Of a DNA stretch of 64,000 nt, positions 45,679-54,356 are shown in pieces. A program made the translations under genes and the position numbers. The first letter of the stretch is position 1, and every line of letters begins with the position of its first letter. Location: NCBI RefSeq assembly GCF_001952855.1, contig NZ_LPNO01000006.1, forward strand, positions 73,388 through 137,387, given 5' to 3'. The notes beneath the pieces were generated by a model, which was not told the DNA's origin, ran no database searches, and saw nothing but the letters and a program-made list of their open reading frames with translations. The stretch is from Pseudomonas sp. ATCC PTA-122608 (GTDB taxonomy: Bacteria; Pseudomonadota; Gammaproteobacteria; Pseudomonadales; Pseudomonadaceae).

Positions 45679-47001
45679 ATGGATACCCTTGCCCAACTCA
45701 AGGCCGGCCAATTGGCCGGCATCAAACGCCTGGACCTGCGCTGCGGGCTGACCGAGTTCCCCCGGGAGATCTTCGACCTGGCCGACTCCCTGGAAATCCT
45801 CAACCTCACCGGTAACGCCCTCAGCAGCCTGCCGGATGACTTGCACCGCCTGCCTCATTTGCGCGTGCTGTTCTGTTCGGAAAACGCTTTTACCGAACTG
45901 CCGGAATGCCTGGGCCAGTGCGCGCGGCTGAGCATGATCGGCTTCAAGTCGAACCAGATCAGCAGCGTGCCGGCGGCATCGCTGCCGCCACTGCTGCGCT
46001 GGCTGATCCTCACTGATAACCGCATCAGCCAGTTGCCGAGCGAGCTGGGTGAACGGCCGTTGCTGCAAAAACTGATGCTGGCCGGCAACCACCTGGAGCA
46101 GTTGCCGCCAAGCCTGGCCCAGTGCAAAAACCTCGAACTGATCCGCATCGCCTCCAACCGCCTGACCCGTCTGCCCGACTGGCTGCTGACCTTGCCGAGC
46201 CTGACCTGGCTGGCCTACGCCGGCAACCCGGTAGAAATGGCCGCGGAAGAGGCCCGGCATGACCCGACGCCAAACATTCCCTGGTCAGAATTGGTGTTGG
46301 ACGACGTATTGGGCGAAGGCGCTTCCGGGATCATACGCAAGGCGTCCTGGATCCCGCCAAACGGGCTGGCCAAGGCGGTCGCGGTCAAGCTCTATAAGGG
46401 CAGCATTACCAGCGACGGCTCGCCCCTGCACGAAATGCACGCCTGCATCGCTGCCGGACTGCATGCCAACCTGATCAAGGTAGAAGGCCGTGTCGTCGAC
46501 CACCCGCAAGGCCAGGCGGCGCTGGTGATGCAACTGATCGAGCCGAGCTACCGCAACCTCGCGGCCCTGCCGAGCCTGGCGTCGTGCACCCGGGATATCT
46601 ACGAGCCCACCACCCGCTTCAGCGCGGACGTGGCGTTGCGCATGGCCCGGGGCATCGCTTCGGTGGCGGCGCACCTGCATGCGCAAGGCATCACCCACGG
46701 CGATTTGTACGGGCATAACATTCTGTGGAATGAGGCCGGTGAGTGTTTGCTTGGAGACTTTGGTGCTGCGTCGTTTCATGCCACGGTCGACAGCGAGGAA
46801 GCCCGCGCGTTGCAGCGCATTGAAGTGCGGGCGTTTGGGGTTTTGCTGGGGGAGTTGCTGGAAAGGATTGATACGGGGTTAAGCGAGGAAAAGCGCGCGG
46901 CGCTGGAAGCCTTGCGGGATGACTGCTGCCAGCCGGAGGTGCTGACCCGGCCAGGGTTCAAGGAAATCACAACCCTGTTGCAGTCTTCTAAACACCGCTA
47001 A
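45679..47001 (+). CDS. Leucine-rich-repeat protein kinase
   Basis: A 440-residue two-domain protein. Residues about 15-185 contain roughly seven leucine-rich repeats (LEILNLTGNALSSLPDDL type), the LPxxL form seen in bacterial and Ras-associated LRRs. Residues about 205-435 are a eukaryotic-type kinase domain: glycine loop LGEGASG at 211-217, lysine 237 in AVAVKLY, the catalytic loop HGDLYGHN at 340-347, and DFG at 360-362. HGD in place of HRD places it near APH/KdoK-like kinases. No signal peptide or membrane helix is present, so it is cytoplasmic. Substrates are unknown. Confidence 0.9.
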   Translation: MDTLAQLKAGQLAGIKRLDLRCGLTEFPREIFDLADSLEILNLTGNALSSLPDDLHRLPHLRVLFCSENAFTELPECLGQCARLSMIGFKSNQISSVPAASLPPLLRWLILTDNRISQLPSELGERPLLQKLMLAGNHLEQLPPSLAQCKNLELIRIASNRLTRLPDWLLTLPSLTWLAYAGNPVEMAAEEARHDPTPNIPWSELVLDDVLGEGASGIIRKASWIPPNGLAKAVAVKLYKGSITSDGSPLHEMHACIAAGLHANLIKVEGRVVDHPQGQAALVMQLIEPSYRNLAALPSLASCTRDIYEPTTRFSADVALRMARGIASVAAHLHAQGITHGDLYGHNILWNEAGECLLGDFGAASFHATVDSEEARALQRIEVRAFGVLLGELLERIDTGLSEEKRAALEALRDDCCQPEVLTRPGFKEITTLLQSSKHR

Positions 47002-47006
47002 ACCCA

Positions 47007-47095
47007 TGTGGGAGCGGGCTTGCTCGCGAAGGCGGTGTGTCAGTCAATACATACTTGGCTGGTACACCGCATTCGCGAGCAAGCCCGCTCCCACA
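47007..47095. repeat. REPIN
   Basis: TGTGGGAGCGGGCTTGCTCG at 47007 and its inverted copy ending CCCGCTCCCACA at 47095. It lies between the convergent LRR-kinase and YebC-family genes, and both arms are the GGGAGCGGG type. Confidence 0.92.
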
Positions 47096-47123
47096 TTTGG
47101 ACCGAGTTCACATCAGATTAGAA

Positions 47124-47831
47124 TTAACCCGCCAACCCGACGAACATATCCTGCACGTCATCATGGTTGTCCAAGCCTTCCAGAAAGGCTTCGACTTCAG
47201 CCATTTGCTCATCGCTCAAACCGCTCACCGGGTTCTTCGCGATGTAGCCCAGCTTGGCCGACAACACGGTGAAACCCTGCTCCGGCAAGGCTTTCTGCAC
47301 GGCGTCCAGGTCGGTGGTCTCGGTGATGAACAGGGTCGTGCCCTCTTCTTCGCCTTCTTCGAAATCCTGCGCACCGGCTTCAATCGCGGCCATTTCCGGA
47401 TCGGCTTCCGGGCTGTCCGGCGAGGCTTCGATCAGGCCCACATGATTGAAGTCCCAGGCCACGGAGCCGGACGCACCGAGTTGCCCTTTGCGGAACGCCA
47501 CACGGATTTCTGCCACGGTGCGGTTGATGTTGTCGGTCACGCATTCAACGATCAGCGGCACCTGGTGCGGGGCAAAACCTTCGTAGGTCACACGGTGGTA
47601 TTGCACGGTCTCACCGAGCAGACCGGCGCCTTTCTTGATCGCGCGTTCCAGGGTTTCCTTGGGCATCGAGGCTTTTTTGGCCTGCTCCACCACCAGGCGC
47701 AAGTGTGCGTTGGTGGAGGTGTCGGCACCGTTACGGGCAGCAATGGTGATCTCTTTCACCAACTTGCCGAAGATCTTGCCCTTGGCATTGGATGCCGCTT
47801 CTTTATGTTTGACTTTCCACTGTGCGCCCAT
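47124..47831 (-). CDS. YebC/YeeN-family protein
   Basis: A 235-residue protein of the YebC/PmpR/TACO1 family. The three-domain architecture begins [33 protein letters not shown]. The N-terminus lacks the MAGHSKWANIKHRK of canonical YebC, so it is probably the second (YeeN-like) paralogue rather than PmpR. YebC proteins were long annotated as transcription regulators, and recent work points to a role in translation. It is monocistronic. Confidence 0.9.
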   Translation of the reverse strand: MGAQWKVKHKEAASNAKGKIFGKLVKEITIAARNGADTSTNAHLRLVVEQAKKASMPKETLERAIKKGAGLLGETVQYHRVTYEGFAPHQVPLIVECVTDNINRTVAEIRVAFRKGQLGASGSVAWDFNHVGLIEASPDSPEADPEMAAIEAGAQDFEEGEEEGTTLFITETTDLDAVQKALPEQGFTVLSAKLGYIAKNPVSGLSDEQMAEVEAFLEGLDNHDDVQDMFVGLAG

Positions 47832-47940
47832 GACTCACTCTCTTCTGTCCATCGCGCCGAGACGTCTACTGGCCGGCGCTTTGGGGGCAGAGTTTATAGC
47901 GCTGAAACACTCTAATCCACCAAAAAACCGGCCATGCCCC

Positions 47941-49254
47941 TCAGGTCCGCAAGGGATTGATTGCGCGCTCACGGTCGGGCACGAAGTCGCCCACCTGCGC
48001 CAGCACCGCCGGCCTGGCGTTCCAGTACGGCATCAACACCAGCGAGGAAAACAGCGCGGCACCGGCAAACACAATGAACACTGTGACCGTGTCGAAGTAG
48101 CCCGGCAGCAAGCCGCCAAGGATCGCCCCCACCGAACCGCAGCCGTTGACGAACCCCGCCGCCGTCGCGCCGGCCTTGGCGGTGCCGAAGTCGATGGCGG
48201 CGGTGCTGCTGATCATTGAGTCCGGCCCGTACAGGGTCAGGCCCATCACAAACAGCAACGCCATCACCAGCGCCACACTGCCGGTGTGCAAGGCGCCCAT
48301 GAACAACGCCAGGGCCACCGTCAGCGCCAACAGGCTGAGGACACAGGCCGGCATGCGCCGGGCGCCGAACAGTTTGTCGGATGCCATGCCGATCATGATC
48401 GGCCCCAGCAACCCCGCCAGCTCGAACGCCGTGGGCACAATCGCTGCACCGACCTTGCCCACCGACGGCATCTGCTCATACACAATCACCGGCCCCCACA
48501 ACAGGATCGCGTAACGCGCCGGTTTCAACAGAAAATACGCCAGCCCCAGGGTCAACACCGTGCGGTTGCGCAAAATGGCACGCAGCGGCTCCAGCACACT
48601 GGCGTTCTTTTCAGCAGCAGTCTGTTCCGGCTCCGGTTCCACCGCCGGCAAGCCCACATCCTGTGGCGTGTTGCGCTGAAAAATGAAAAACAGCACCGCG
48701 ACCACGGCGACCACAGCGGCACTGGAGATAAACGCCGCATGCCAGGTGCCGATCAGCGTATACGCCCACCAACCCGCAAAGGGCGACGCCACCAGGCCGC
48801 CAAAGGCGTAGCACGAACTCCATAACCCCAGCACCCGCCCACGCTGCTGCGCCGGGAAGAAACTGCCAAGGTTCTTGCATAGCCCGGACCAGCCGGTGGA
48901 CTGGGCCAGGCCCTGGATCAACATGCAGGTGACAAAGATCGGCAAAGTGGCAAACGTGCCCATCACCAGGGCGGCGGCGGCGGAAATCAGCAACCCGCCG
49001 AGTACCACCACACGTGGCCCGAAACGGTCGGCGAGCATGCCCCAGGTGAACTGGCCAACGGCGTAGGCCGCCAGGTAGATGCCATCCAGGTTGGCCATCA
49101 TCATCTTGTCCAGCGGGAAACTCGGGTCGTCGACGATCCCCAGTTTGGCCACCGAAAAGGCTTTGCGGGTGAAGTAGAAGGCGGCGTACGCCAGCCAGGT
49201 GATGGCGAAAATCTGCACGCGCCAACGCTTGATGCTACTCAAGGGAGTATTCAT
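47941..49254 (-). CDS. Major facilitator of the organophosphate:phosphate antiporter type
   Basis: A 437-residue transporter with about 12 helices. It resembles the GlpT/UhpC group: WLAYAAFYFTRKAFSVAKLGI in helix 1, WGMLADRFGPRVVVLGG, and a STGWSGLCKNLGSFFPAQQRG motif. The ATG at 49252-49254 gives the family-like N-terminus MNTPLSSIKRWRVQIFAITW. It lies with phnW, phnX and two LysR genes, so it may import 2-aminoethylphosphonate or a related compound. That role is inferred from context only. Confidence 0.85.
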   Translation of the reverse strand: MNTPLSSIKRWRVQIFAITWLAYAAFYFTRKAFSVAKLGIVDDPSFPLDKMMMANLDGIYLAAYAVGQFTWGMLADRFGPRVVVLGGLLISAAAALVMGTFATLPIFVTCMLIQGLAQSTGWSGLCKNLGSFFPAQQRGRVLGLWSSCYAFGGLVASPFAGWWAYTLIGTWHAAFISSAAVVAVVAVLFFIFQRNTPQDVGLPAVEPEPEQTAAEKNASVLEPLRAILRNRTVLTLGLAYFLLKPARYAILLWGPVIVYEQMPSVGKVGAAIVPTAFELAGLLGPIMIGMASDKLFGARRMPACVLSLLALTVALALFMGALHTGSVALVMALLFVMGLTLYGPDSMISSTAAIDFGTAKAGATAAGFVNGCGSVGAILGGLLPGYFDTVTVFIVFAGAALFSSLVLMPYWNARPAVLAQVGDFVPDRERAINPLRT

Positions 49255-49520
49255 GGTGGTTCTGACCTCGGGTGTGAGTGTGCCGGCAGAATGAAAAGCA
49301 AACGCCTGTATTTTTATTGTTGAGCACTGCAGTACCGGCGCCTGGGAGGCGGCGGTGCTGGTCAGATGAGTCCTGCTGGTAAACACGCAAAAGACCCATG
49401 GCCGCCAAAGGTGTAGGGCTCGACCTACGGCGACTGGGGCTATAAAAGCAATGGCTGACTAATAGGTAAAATCGATTTATCGTATTTCAAATATAAGCTG
49501 AGCTTGTAAGAGGATTCGCG

Positions 49521-50393
49521 ATGTCGGTGTCCCACGCCCAACTCAAAGCCTTCCATGCGGTGGCCGTGCACGGCAGTTTTACCCACGCCGCCGAGCGCTT
49601 GTTCCTCAGCCAGCCGGCCATTTCCGACCAGGTGCGCAAACTCGAAGAACGCTTCGGCGTGCTGCTGTTTCATCGCAACAAACGCTCGGTGCGATTGACC
49701 GACCTCGGAGAGCGCCTGCTGAGTATTACCCAGCGCTTGTTTGCCGTCGCGGCGGAAGCCGAAGAGCTGCTGCAGGATTCCCGCGCCTTGCAAACCGGCA
49801 CTCTGACGCTCGCGGTGGATGCGCCCGTGCATGTGTTGCCGCAGATCGCGCGCTTCTGCCAGTTATATCCGGGCATCAGCGTGAAGATCGAAACCGGCAA
49901 CACCGATGAATCGCTGTTTCGCCTCTACAACTATCAGGCCGACCTTGCGCTGCTGGGGCGCGATGTGGACGACGAGCGGCTGCTGTCACTGCGCTTGCCC
50001 GATGATCAATTGCTCGCGTTTGTCGCCCGCAACCATCCGTGGGCCGGGCGCGAGTCGATCTGCCTGGCGGACCTGGACGATACGCCGCTGGTGTTGCGGG
50101 AAATCGGCTCGGTGACCCGTCAGACCCTGGAACAGGAGATGCACCAGGCCGGGCTGCGGATTCGCCCGGCGATCCAGGTGGAAGGCCGCGAAGCCGCGCG
50201 GGAAGCGGTGGTGGTGGGGATTGGCGTGGGGGTGGTGTCGGCTGCGGAGTTTGGGGCGGACTCACGGGTGTACGCGATGCCGATCCGTGATTGTACGCAG
50301 CGGATGAAGGAAACCCTGGTGTGTTTGAAAGAGCAGAGTTCACGGCGGGTGGTGGCGACTTTTCTGGAGATTGTGCGGGAAAGTTTGCGGTGA
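49521..50393 (+). CDS. LysR-family regulator (phosphonate cluster, copy 1)
   Basis: A 290-residue LysR protein with its helix-turn-helix at residues 18-42 (GSFTHAAERLFLSQPAISDQVRKLEE). It is divergent from the transporter gene at 47941. It aligns along its full length with the LysR encoded at 50519, including TPLVLREIGSVTRQTLEQE and EGREAAREAVVVGIGVGVVSAAEF. The two are paralogues, and this one probably controls the transporter. Confidence 0.9.
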   Translation: MSVSHAQLKAFHAVAVHGSFTHAAERLFLSQPAISDQVRKLEERFGVLLFHRNKRSVRLTDLGERLLSITQRLFAVAAEAEELLQDSRALQTGTLTLAVDAPVHVLPQIARFCQLYPGISVKIETGNTDESLFRLYNYQADLALLGRDVDDERLLSLRLPDDQLLAFVARNHPWAGRESICLADLDDTPLVLREIGSVTRQTLEQEMHQAGLRIRPAIQVEGREAAREAVVVGIGVGVVSAAEFGADSRVYAMPIRDCTQRMKETLVCLKEQSSRRVVATFLEIVRESLR

Positions 50394-50400
50394 ATTTGAG

Positions 50401-50494
50401 GGCCCCTTCGCGAGCAAGCCCGCTCCCACACTTGACCGAGTTCTACCCATGGAATGCGGTCAAATGTGGGAGCGGGCTTGCTCGCGAAGGGGCC
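50401..50494. repeat. Inside-out REPIN
   Basis: GGCCCCTTCGCGAGCAAGCC (50401) faces its inverse GGCTTGCTCGCGAAGGGGCC (ending 50494). The arms point the opposite way from every other REPIN in the window, with the TCGCGA ends outermost. It lies between the convergent ends of the two LysR genes. Confidence 0.9.
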
Positions 50495-50518
50495 AACTAG
50501 ACCTTGAGCCAACACCCT

Positions 50519-51376
50519 CTAAGGCGCCAACTCGAAAAACGCCTGAATCAACCGCAACTCCCGCCGCCGCTCCATGCACCCGATCACATGCCGGTTCACC
50601 AGCCCCTCACCCTGGATCGGAATCGCGTGCACCCGCGGATCCCGGCTGACCTCCATCGACGACACCACCCCAACCCCCAATTCCGCTGCCACCGCTTCCG
50701 TCACCGCCTCACGGCTGTCCAACTCGAGCAACACCCTGGGCTGCACACCGGCCTGGGCGCAGGCATCGTCGAAAGTGCGTCGGGTAATCGAGCTGGGCTC
50801 ACGCAACACCATGATTACCTGATCCAACTGCTCCAGCCGAATCCCCGCAGGCTCCGCCAACCACGGATGGCCGGCCGGCACCAACGCGCAAATCCGGGAC
50901 TCGATCAACGGCTGCAAATGCAGGCCCTTGCGCGGTTCCACCTCCGTCAACACCGCTACATCAGCCCGCTCAGACAACAGCGCCGCGAGGGTTTCCTGAG
51001 CGTTGCCCAGGCGCAAATTGACGGTAATCCCCGGATACCGCTGCCGCAGGCTGGCCAACATCGGCATGACCATGTGCGGCCCGTCCGCCGCTACTTCAAG
51101 GCGCCCGGTGAGCAGTTGCCGGTTGGCCTCCAGCAAGGTCTGCGCCTCCTCCACCAGGCCGAAGATCGCCCGGGTGATCGCCGCCAGCTTGGTGCCCTCC
51201 TCGGTCAACTCCACCCGTCGCGCGGTACGCCGCAGCAAGGCAATCTGGTAGTGCTCCTCGAGCGCCTTGATATGCCCGGTCACCGCCGGCTGGCTGATGA
51301 ACAGGCGCTCGGCCGCCCGGGTAAAACTGCCCTCGCGGGCGACGGCATCAAATGCACGCAGTTGAAACAGGTTCAT
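50519..51376 (-). CDS. LysR-family regulator of phnWX (copy 2)
   Basis: A 285-residue LysR protein with helix-turn-helix GSFTRAAERLFISQPAVTGHIKALEE at residues 15-40. The ATG at 51374-51376 gives the standard MNLFQLRAFDAVAREGSF start. A longer upstream frame crosses the phnW promoter. It is divergent from phnW, matching the LysR-phnW-phnX arrangement of P. aeruginosa, and should activate phnWX with aminoethylphosphonate or an intermediate. Confidence 0.93.
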   Translation of the reverse strand: MNLFQLRAFDAVAREGSFTRAAERLFISQPAVTGHIKALEEHYQIALLRRTARRVELTEEGTKLAAITRAIFGLVEEAQTLLEANRQLLTGRLEVAADGPHMVMPMLASLRQRYPGITVNLRLGNAQETLAALLSERADVAVLTEVEPRKGLHLQPLIESRICALVPAGHPWLAEPAGIRLEQLDQVIMVLREPSSITRRTFDDACAQAGVQPRVLLELDSREAVTEAVAAELGVGVVSSMEVSRDPRVHAIPIQGEGLVNRHVIGCMERRRELRLIQAFFELAP

Positions 51377-51488
51377 AGCTATCGGCCTCACTGATAGCTC
51401 GCATAACAACAAACAATTTGATTGATGACAAGCCAAACTGCAATTTAGGCGCCGTAAGTTCATCCCATTGTTTTGCGAGGACACACGA

Positions 51489-52598
51489 ATGAGCACTGCC
51501 GCGCCGATCCTGCTGACCCCCGGGCCCTTGACCACTTCGGCCCGTACCCGCCAGGCCATGATGGTCGACTGGGGTTCATGGGATGACCGCTTCAATCAAC
51601 TGACCGCCAGCCTCTGCGAGCAGCTGCTGGTGATCGTCAACGGCACCCACAGCCACGATTGCGTGCCGTTGCAAGGCAGCGGCACCTTCGCCGTGGAAGC
51701 GGCCATCGGCACCCTGGTCCCACGGGACGGCAAGGTGCTGGTGCTGATCAACGGCGCCTACGGCAAACGCCTGGCGAAGATTTGCGAAGTGCTCGGCCGC
51801 GAGTTCAGTACGTTTGAAACCGCCGAAGACGAACCCACCACCGCCGCCGACGTCGACCGCCTGTTGCACGCCGACAAGGGCATCACCCACGTCGCACTGA
51901 TCCATTGCGAAACCAGCACCGGGATTCTCAACCCGCTGCCCGAGATCGCCCAGGTCATCGCCCGCCACGGCAAGCGCCTGATCATCGACGCCATGAGTTC
52001 CTTCGGCGCGCTGCCGATCGACGCCCGCGAGGTGCCATTCGACGCGCTGATCGCCGCCTCCGGCAAGTGCCTGGAAGGCGTACCGGGGATGGGTTTTGTG
52101 TTCGCTGAAAAGCAGGCGCTGGCCGCTGCCCAAGGCAACAGCCATTCCCTGGCGATGGACCTGTTCGACCAGCACAGCTACATGGCCAAGACCGGCCAGT
52201 GGCGCTTCACTCCGCCGACCCACGTGGTCGCCGCACTGCACGAAGCGCTGCTGCAATACAACGAAGAAGGCGGCCTGCCCGCCCGGCACCAGCGCTACGC
52301 CAACAACTGCCAGGCGCTGCTGGACGGCATGGCCGAACTGGGCCTGCGCAGCTTCCTGCCTGCGGCGATCCAGGCACCGATCATCGTCACCTTCCATGCG
52401 CCGAAAGACCCGCGCTACCAGTTCAAGGAGTTCTACGAACGGGTCAAGGCCAAGGGCTTCATCCTGTATCCCGGCAAATTGACCCAGGTGGAAACCTTCC
52501 GCGTGGGCTGCATCGGCCATGTAAACCAGGCCGAGATGCAAGCCGCTGTCGCGGCGGTGGCCGAGGTGCTGCAAGAAATGAACGTGCTCGAAATATAA
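51489..52598 (+). CDS. phnW: 2-Aminoethylphosphonate:pyruvate aminotransferase
   Basis: Converts 2-aminoethylphosphonate and pyruvate to phosphonoacetaldehyde and alanine. The 369-residue PLP enzyme has [11 protein letters not shown] at its N-terminus, the PLP-binding [16 protein letters not shown] loop and [12 protein letters not shown]. The Schiff-base lysine is at residue 193 in [12 protein letters not shown] 51489 has GAGGA 10 bases upstream. It is followed by phnX, with a REPIN in the gap. Confidence 0.97.
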   Translation: MSTAAPILLTPGPLTTSARTRQAMMVDWGSWDDRFNQLTASLCEQLLVIVNGTHSHDCVPLQGSGTFAVEAAIGTLVPRDGKVLVLINGAYGKRLAKICEVLGREFSTFETAEDEPTTAADVDRLLHADKGITHVALIHCETSTGILNPLPEIAQVIARHGKRLIIDAMSSFGALPIDAREVPFDALIAASGKCLEGVPGMGFVFAEKQALAAAQGNSHSLAMDLFDQHSYMAKTGQWRFTPPTHVVAALHEALLQYNEEGGLPARHQRYANNCQALLDGMAELGLRSFLPAAIQAPIIVTFHAPKDPRYQFKEFYERVKAKGFILYPGKLTQVETFRVGCIGHVNQAEMQAAVAAVAEVLQEMNVLEI

Positions 52599-52613
52599 AA
52601 CTGAATTGCCTCC

Positions 52614-52713
52614 TGTAGGAGCGAGCTTGCTCGCGAAAAACCCGAGGGCACCGCGTTCATTCAGGATGCCAACGCCATCGTTAACGACCTTCGCGAGCAA
52701 GCTCGCTCCTACA
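52614..52713. repeat. REPIN between phnW and phnX
   Basis: TGTAGGAGCGAGCTTGCTCG at 52614 and its inverted copy ending at 52713. It occupies almost the whole 144-base gap between the two cotranscribed genes. Confidence 0.92.
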
Positions 52714-52742
52714 TAAATCCGCTTTTAAACAGGATCTGAACC

Positions 52743-53570
52743 ATGAACTACGCAAACCCAACCCAGCTTCAAGCCGCGATCCTCGACTGGGCCGGCACCG
52801 TGGTCGATTTCGGCTCGTTCGCCCCCACGCAGATTTTTGTCGAAGCCTTCGCTGAATTCGACGTGCAGGTTTCCATCGAAGAAGCCCGTGGCCCGATGGG
52901 CATGGGCAAGTGGGACCACATCCGCACCCTGTGCGACCAGCCGCAAGTGGCCGAGCGCTATCGCAAGGCCTTTGGCCGCACGCCGACTGACGATGACGTG
53001 ACCGCCATCTACCAACGCTTCATGCCGCTGCAGATCGAGAAAATCGCCGAGCACTCGGCATTGATCCCCGGCGCCCTGGACACCATCGCCAACCTGCGCA
53101 AGCAAGGGATCAAGATCGGCTCGTGCTCCGGCTACCCCAAGCAGGTAATGGACAAAGTCGTCGAACTGGCCGCCACCAACGGCTACGTTGCCGACCACGT
53201 GGTCGCCACCGACGAAGTACCCAACGGTCGCCCATGGCCAGCCCAGGCTCTGGCCAACGTGATCGCCCTCGGGATTGATGATGTCGCGGCCTGCGTGAAG
53301 ATTGACGACACCGTGCCGGGCATTCTCGAAGGCCGTCGCGCCGGGATGTGGACCGTGGCGCTGACCTGTTCGGGCAACGCCCTGGGCCTGACCTACGAGC
53401 AGTTCCGCGCCCTCAATGCCGGCACGCTCGCCAGCGAACGCACGCGCATCGAAGCCATGTTCGAAGGCTCTCGCCCGCACTACATGATCGACACCATCAC
53501 CGACCTGCCTGCCGTGATCGCCGACATCAACCTGCGCCTGGCACGGGGTGAAATGCCGCAGGGCAACTGA
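52743..53570 (+). CDS. phnX: Phosphonoacetaldehyde hydrolase (phosphonatase)
   Basis: Breaks the C-P bond of phosphonoacetaldehyde to acetaldehyde and phosphate. The 275-residue HAD-superfamily enzyme has the nucleophilic aspartate at residue 15 ([13 protein letters not shown]), the Schiff-base lysine 56 ([10 protein letters not shown]), the SCSGYPKQV segment and the acidic pair in [10 protein letters not shown]. Together with PhnW it completes the aminoethylphosphonate pathway and supplies phosphorus, nitrogen and carbon. Confidence 0.97.
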   Translation: MNYANPTQLQAAILDWAGTVVDFGSFAPTQIFVEAFAEFDVQVSIEEARGPMGMGKWDHIRTLCDQPQVAERYRKAFGRTPTDDDVTAIYQRFMPLQIEKIAEHSALIPGALDTIANLRKQGIKIGSCSGYPKQVMDKVVELAATNGYVADHVVATDEVPNGRPWPAQALANVIALGIDDVAACVKIDDTVPGILEGRRAGMWTVALTCSGNALGLTYEQFRALNAGTLASERTRIEAMFEGSRPHYMIDTITDLPAVIADINLRLARGEMPQGN

Positions 53571-53607
53571 TCGAGATCAAAAGATCGCCTATACACCCTC
53601 CTCTCAC

Positions 53608-53672
53608 GGGCAAACCTCGTAAAACAGGCTTACATTGAAAGGACTCCGTCGCCAAAGAACGGAGGTTTGCCC
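53608..53672 (+). promoter_or_regulatory. Long-range inverted repeat upstream of b561 gene
   Basis: GGGCAAACCTC (53608-53618) is perfectly complementary to GAGGTTTGCCC (53662-53672). A competing shorter hairpin, CTCCGT (53644-53649) with ACGGAG (53659-53664), shares bases with it. GGAGG (53661-53665) resembles a Shine-Dalgarno sequence. Mutually exclusive leader structures are possible. Confidence 0.45.
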
Positions 53673-53693
53673 TGATGAGTGAGGAAGAAAGCG

Positions 53694-54254
53694 ATGCCCT
53701 GGAAAAATTCCGATACGCGTTACAGCACCATGTCGATTGCGTTGCACTGGCTGATGGTGGTGCTGCTGGCGGTGGTCTACGCCTGCATTGAGTTACGCGG
53801 GCAGTTTCCCAAAGGCAGCGGCGCACGTACGTTGATCGTGGAAATGCACTTCATGTTCGGCCTGACGGTATTTGTGCTGGTGTGGCTACGGTTGTTCGCC
53901 CGCAGCCTGGGGGTGGCGCCGAAGATCGTGCCAGCCCCACCGCAGTGGCAATCCTTCCTGGCCACCCTGATGCACATGGCGCTGTATGCCTTGATGATCG
54001 GCATGCCCATCGCCGGCTGGCTGATCGTCAGCGCCGAGGGGCACTCTGTGATGTTCTACGGCATTGAGCTGCCGCCGCTGATTGCCGAAAACAAGGCGTT
54101 GGCCAAGGAGATTGAAAGCTGGCATGTGCTGTTCGGCAAGGTGGGTTACTGGTTGATCGGGCTGCATGCGTTGGCTGCGATCGTTCACCATTACATCCTG
54201 CGCGATACTACAGCGCTGCGAATGATGCCGGGGCGCGAGCGAAATCATGGATGA
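53694..54254 (+). CDS. Cytochrome b561 (second copy)
   Basis: A 186-residue four-helix diheme protein: STMSIALHWLMVVLLAVVYA, VEMHFMFGLTVFVLVWLRL, LMHMALYALMIGMPIAGWL and WHVLFGKVGYWLIGLHALAAIVHHYIL carry the histidine ligands. The ATG at 53694 has AGGAAG upstream. It is unrelated in context to the b561 at 34950 and stands alone. A REPIN begins directly after its stop. Its electron partners are unknown. Confidence 0.92.
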   Translation: MPWKNSDTRYSTMSIALHWLMVVLLAVVYACIELRGQFPKGSGARTLIVEMHFMFGLTVFVLVWLRLFARSLGVAPKIVPAPPQWQSFLATLMHMALYALMIGMPIAGWLIVSAEGHSVMFYGIELPPLIAENKALAKEIESWHVLFGKVGYWLIGLHALAAIVHHYILRDTTALRMMPGRERNHG

Positions 54255-54255
54255 C

Positions 54256-54356
54256 TGTAGGAGCGAGCTTGCTCGCGAAAAACGAATAGGCGACACGGGC
54301 AACCTGATAGCGCTGCGTTATCGTTGACGTTTTTCGTGAGCAAGCTCGCTCCTACA
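54256..54356. repeat. REPIN that reaches into a coding end
   Basis: TGTAGGAGCGAGCTTGCTCG begins at 54256, immediately after the b561 stop. The inverted arm ending CTCCTACA at 54356 supplies the stop codon (54352-54354) of the minus-strand desulfhydrase-like gene. Confidence 0.9.

Noticed and set aside
47124..47831. Naming the YebC-family gene pmpR
   Set aside because: The N-terminus ([12 protein letters not shown]) is unlike canonical PmpR/YebC (MAGHSKWANIKHRK), so it is more likely the second paralogue.
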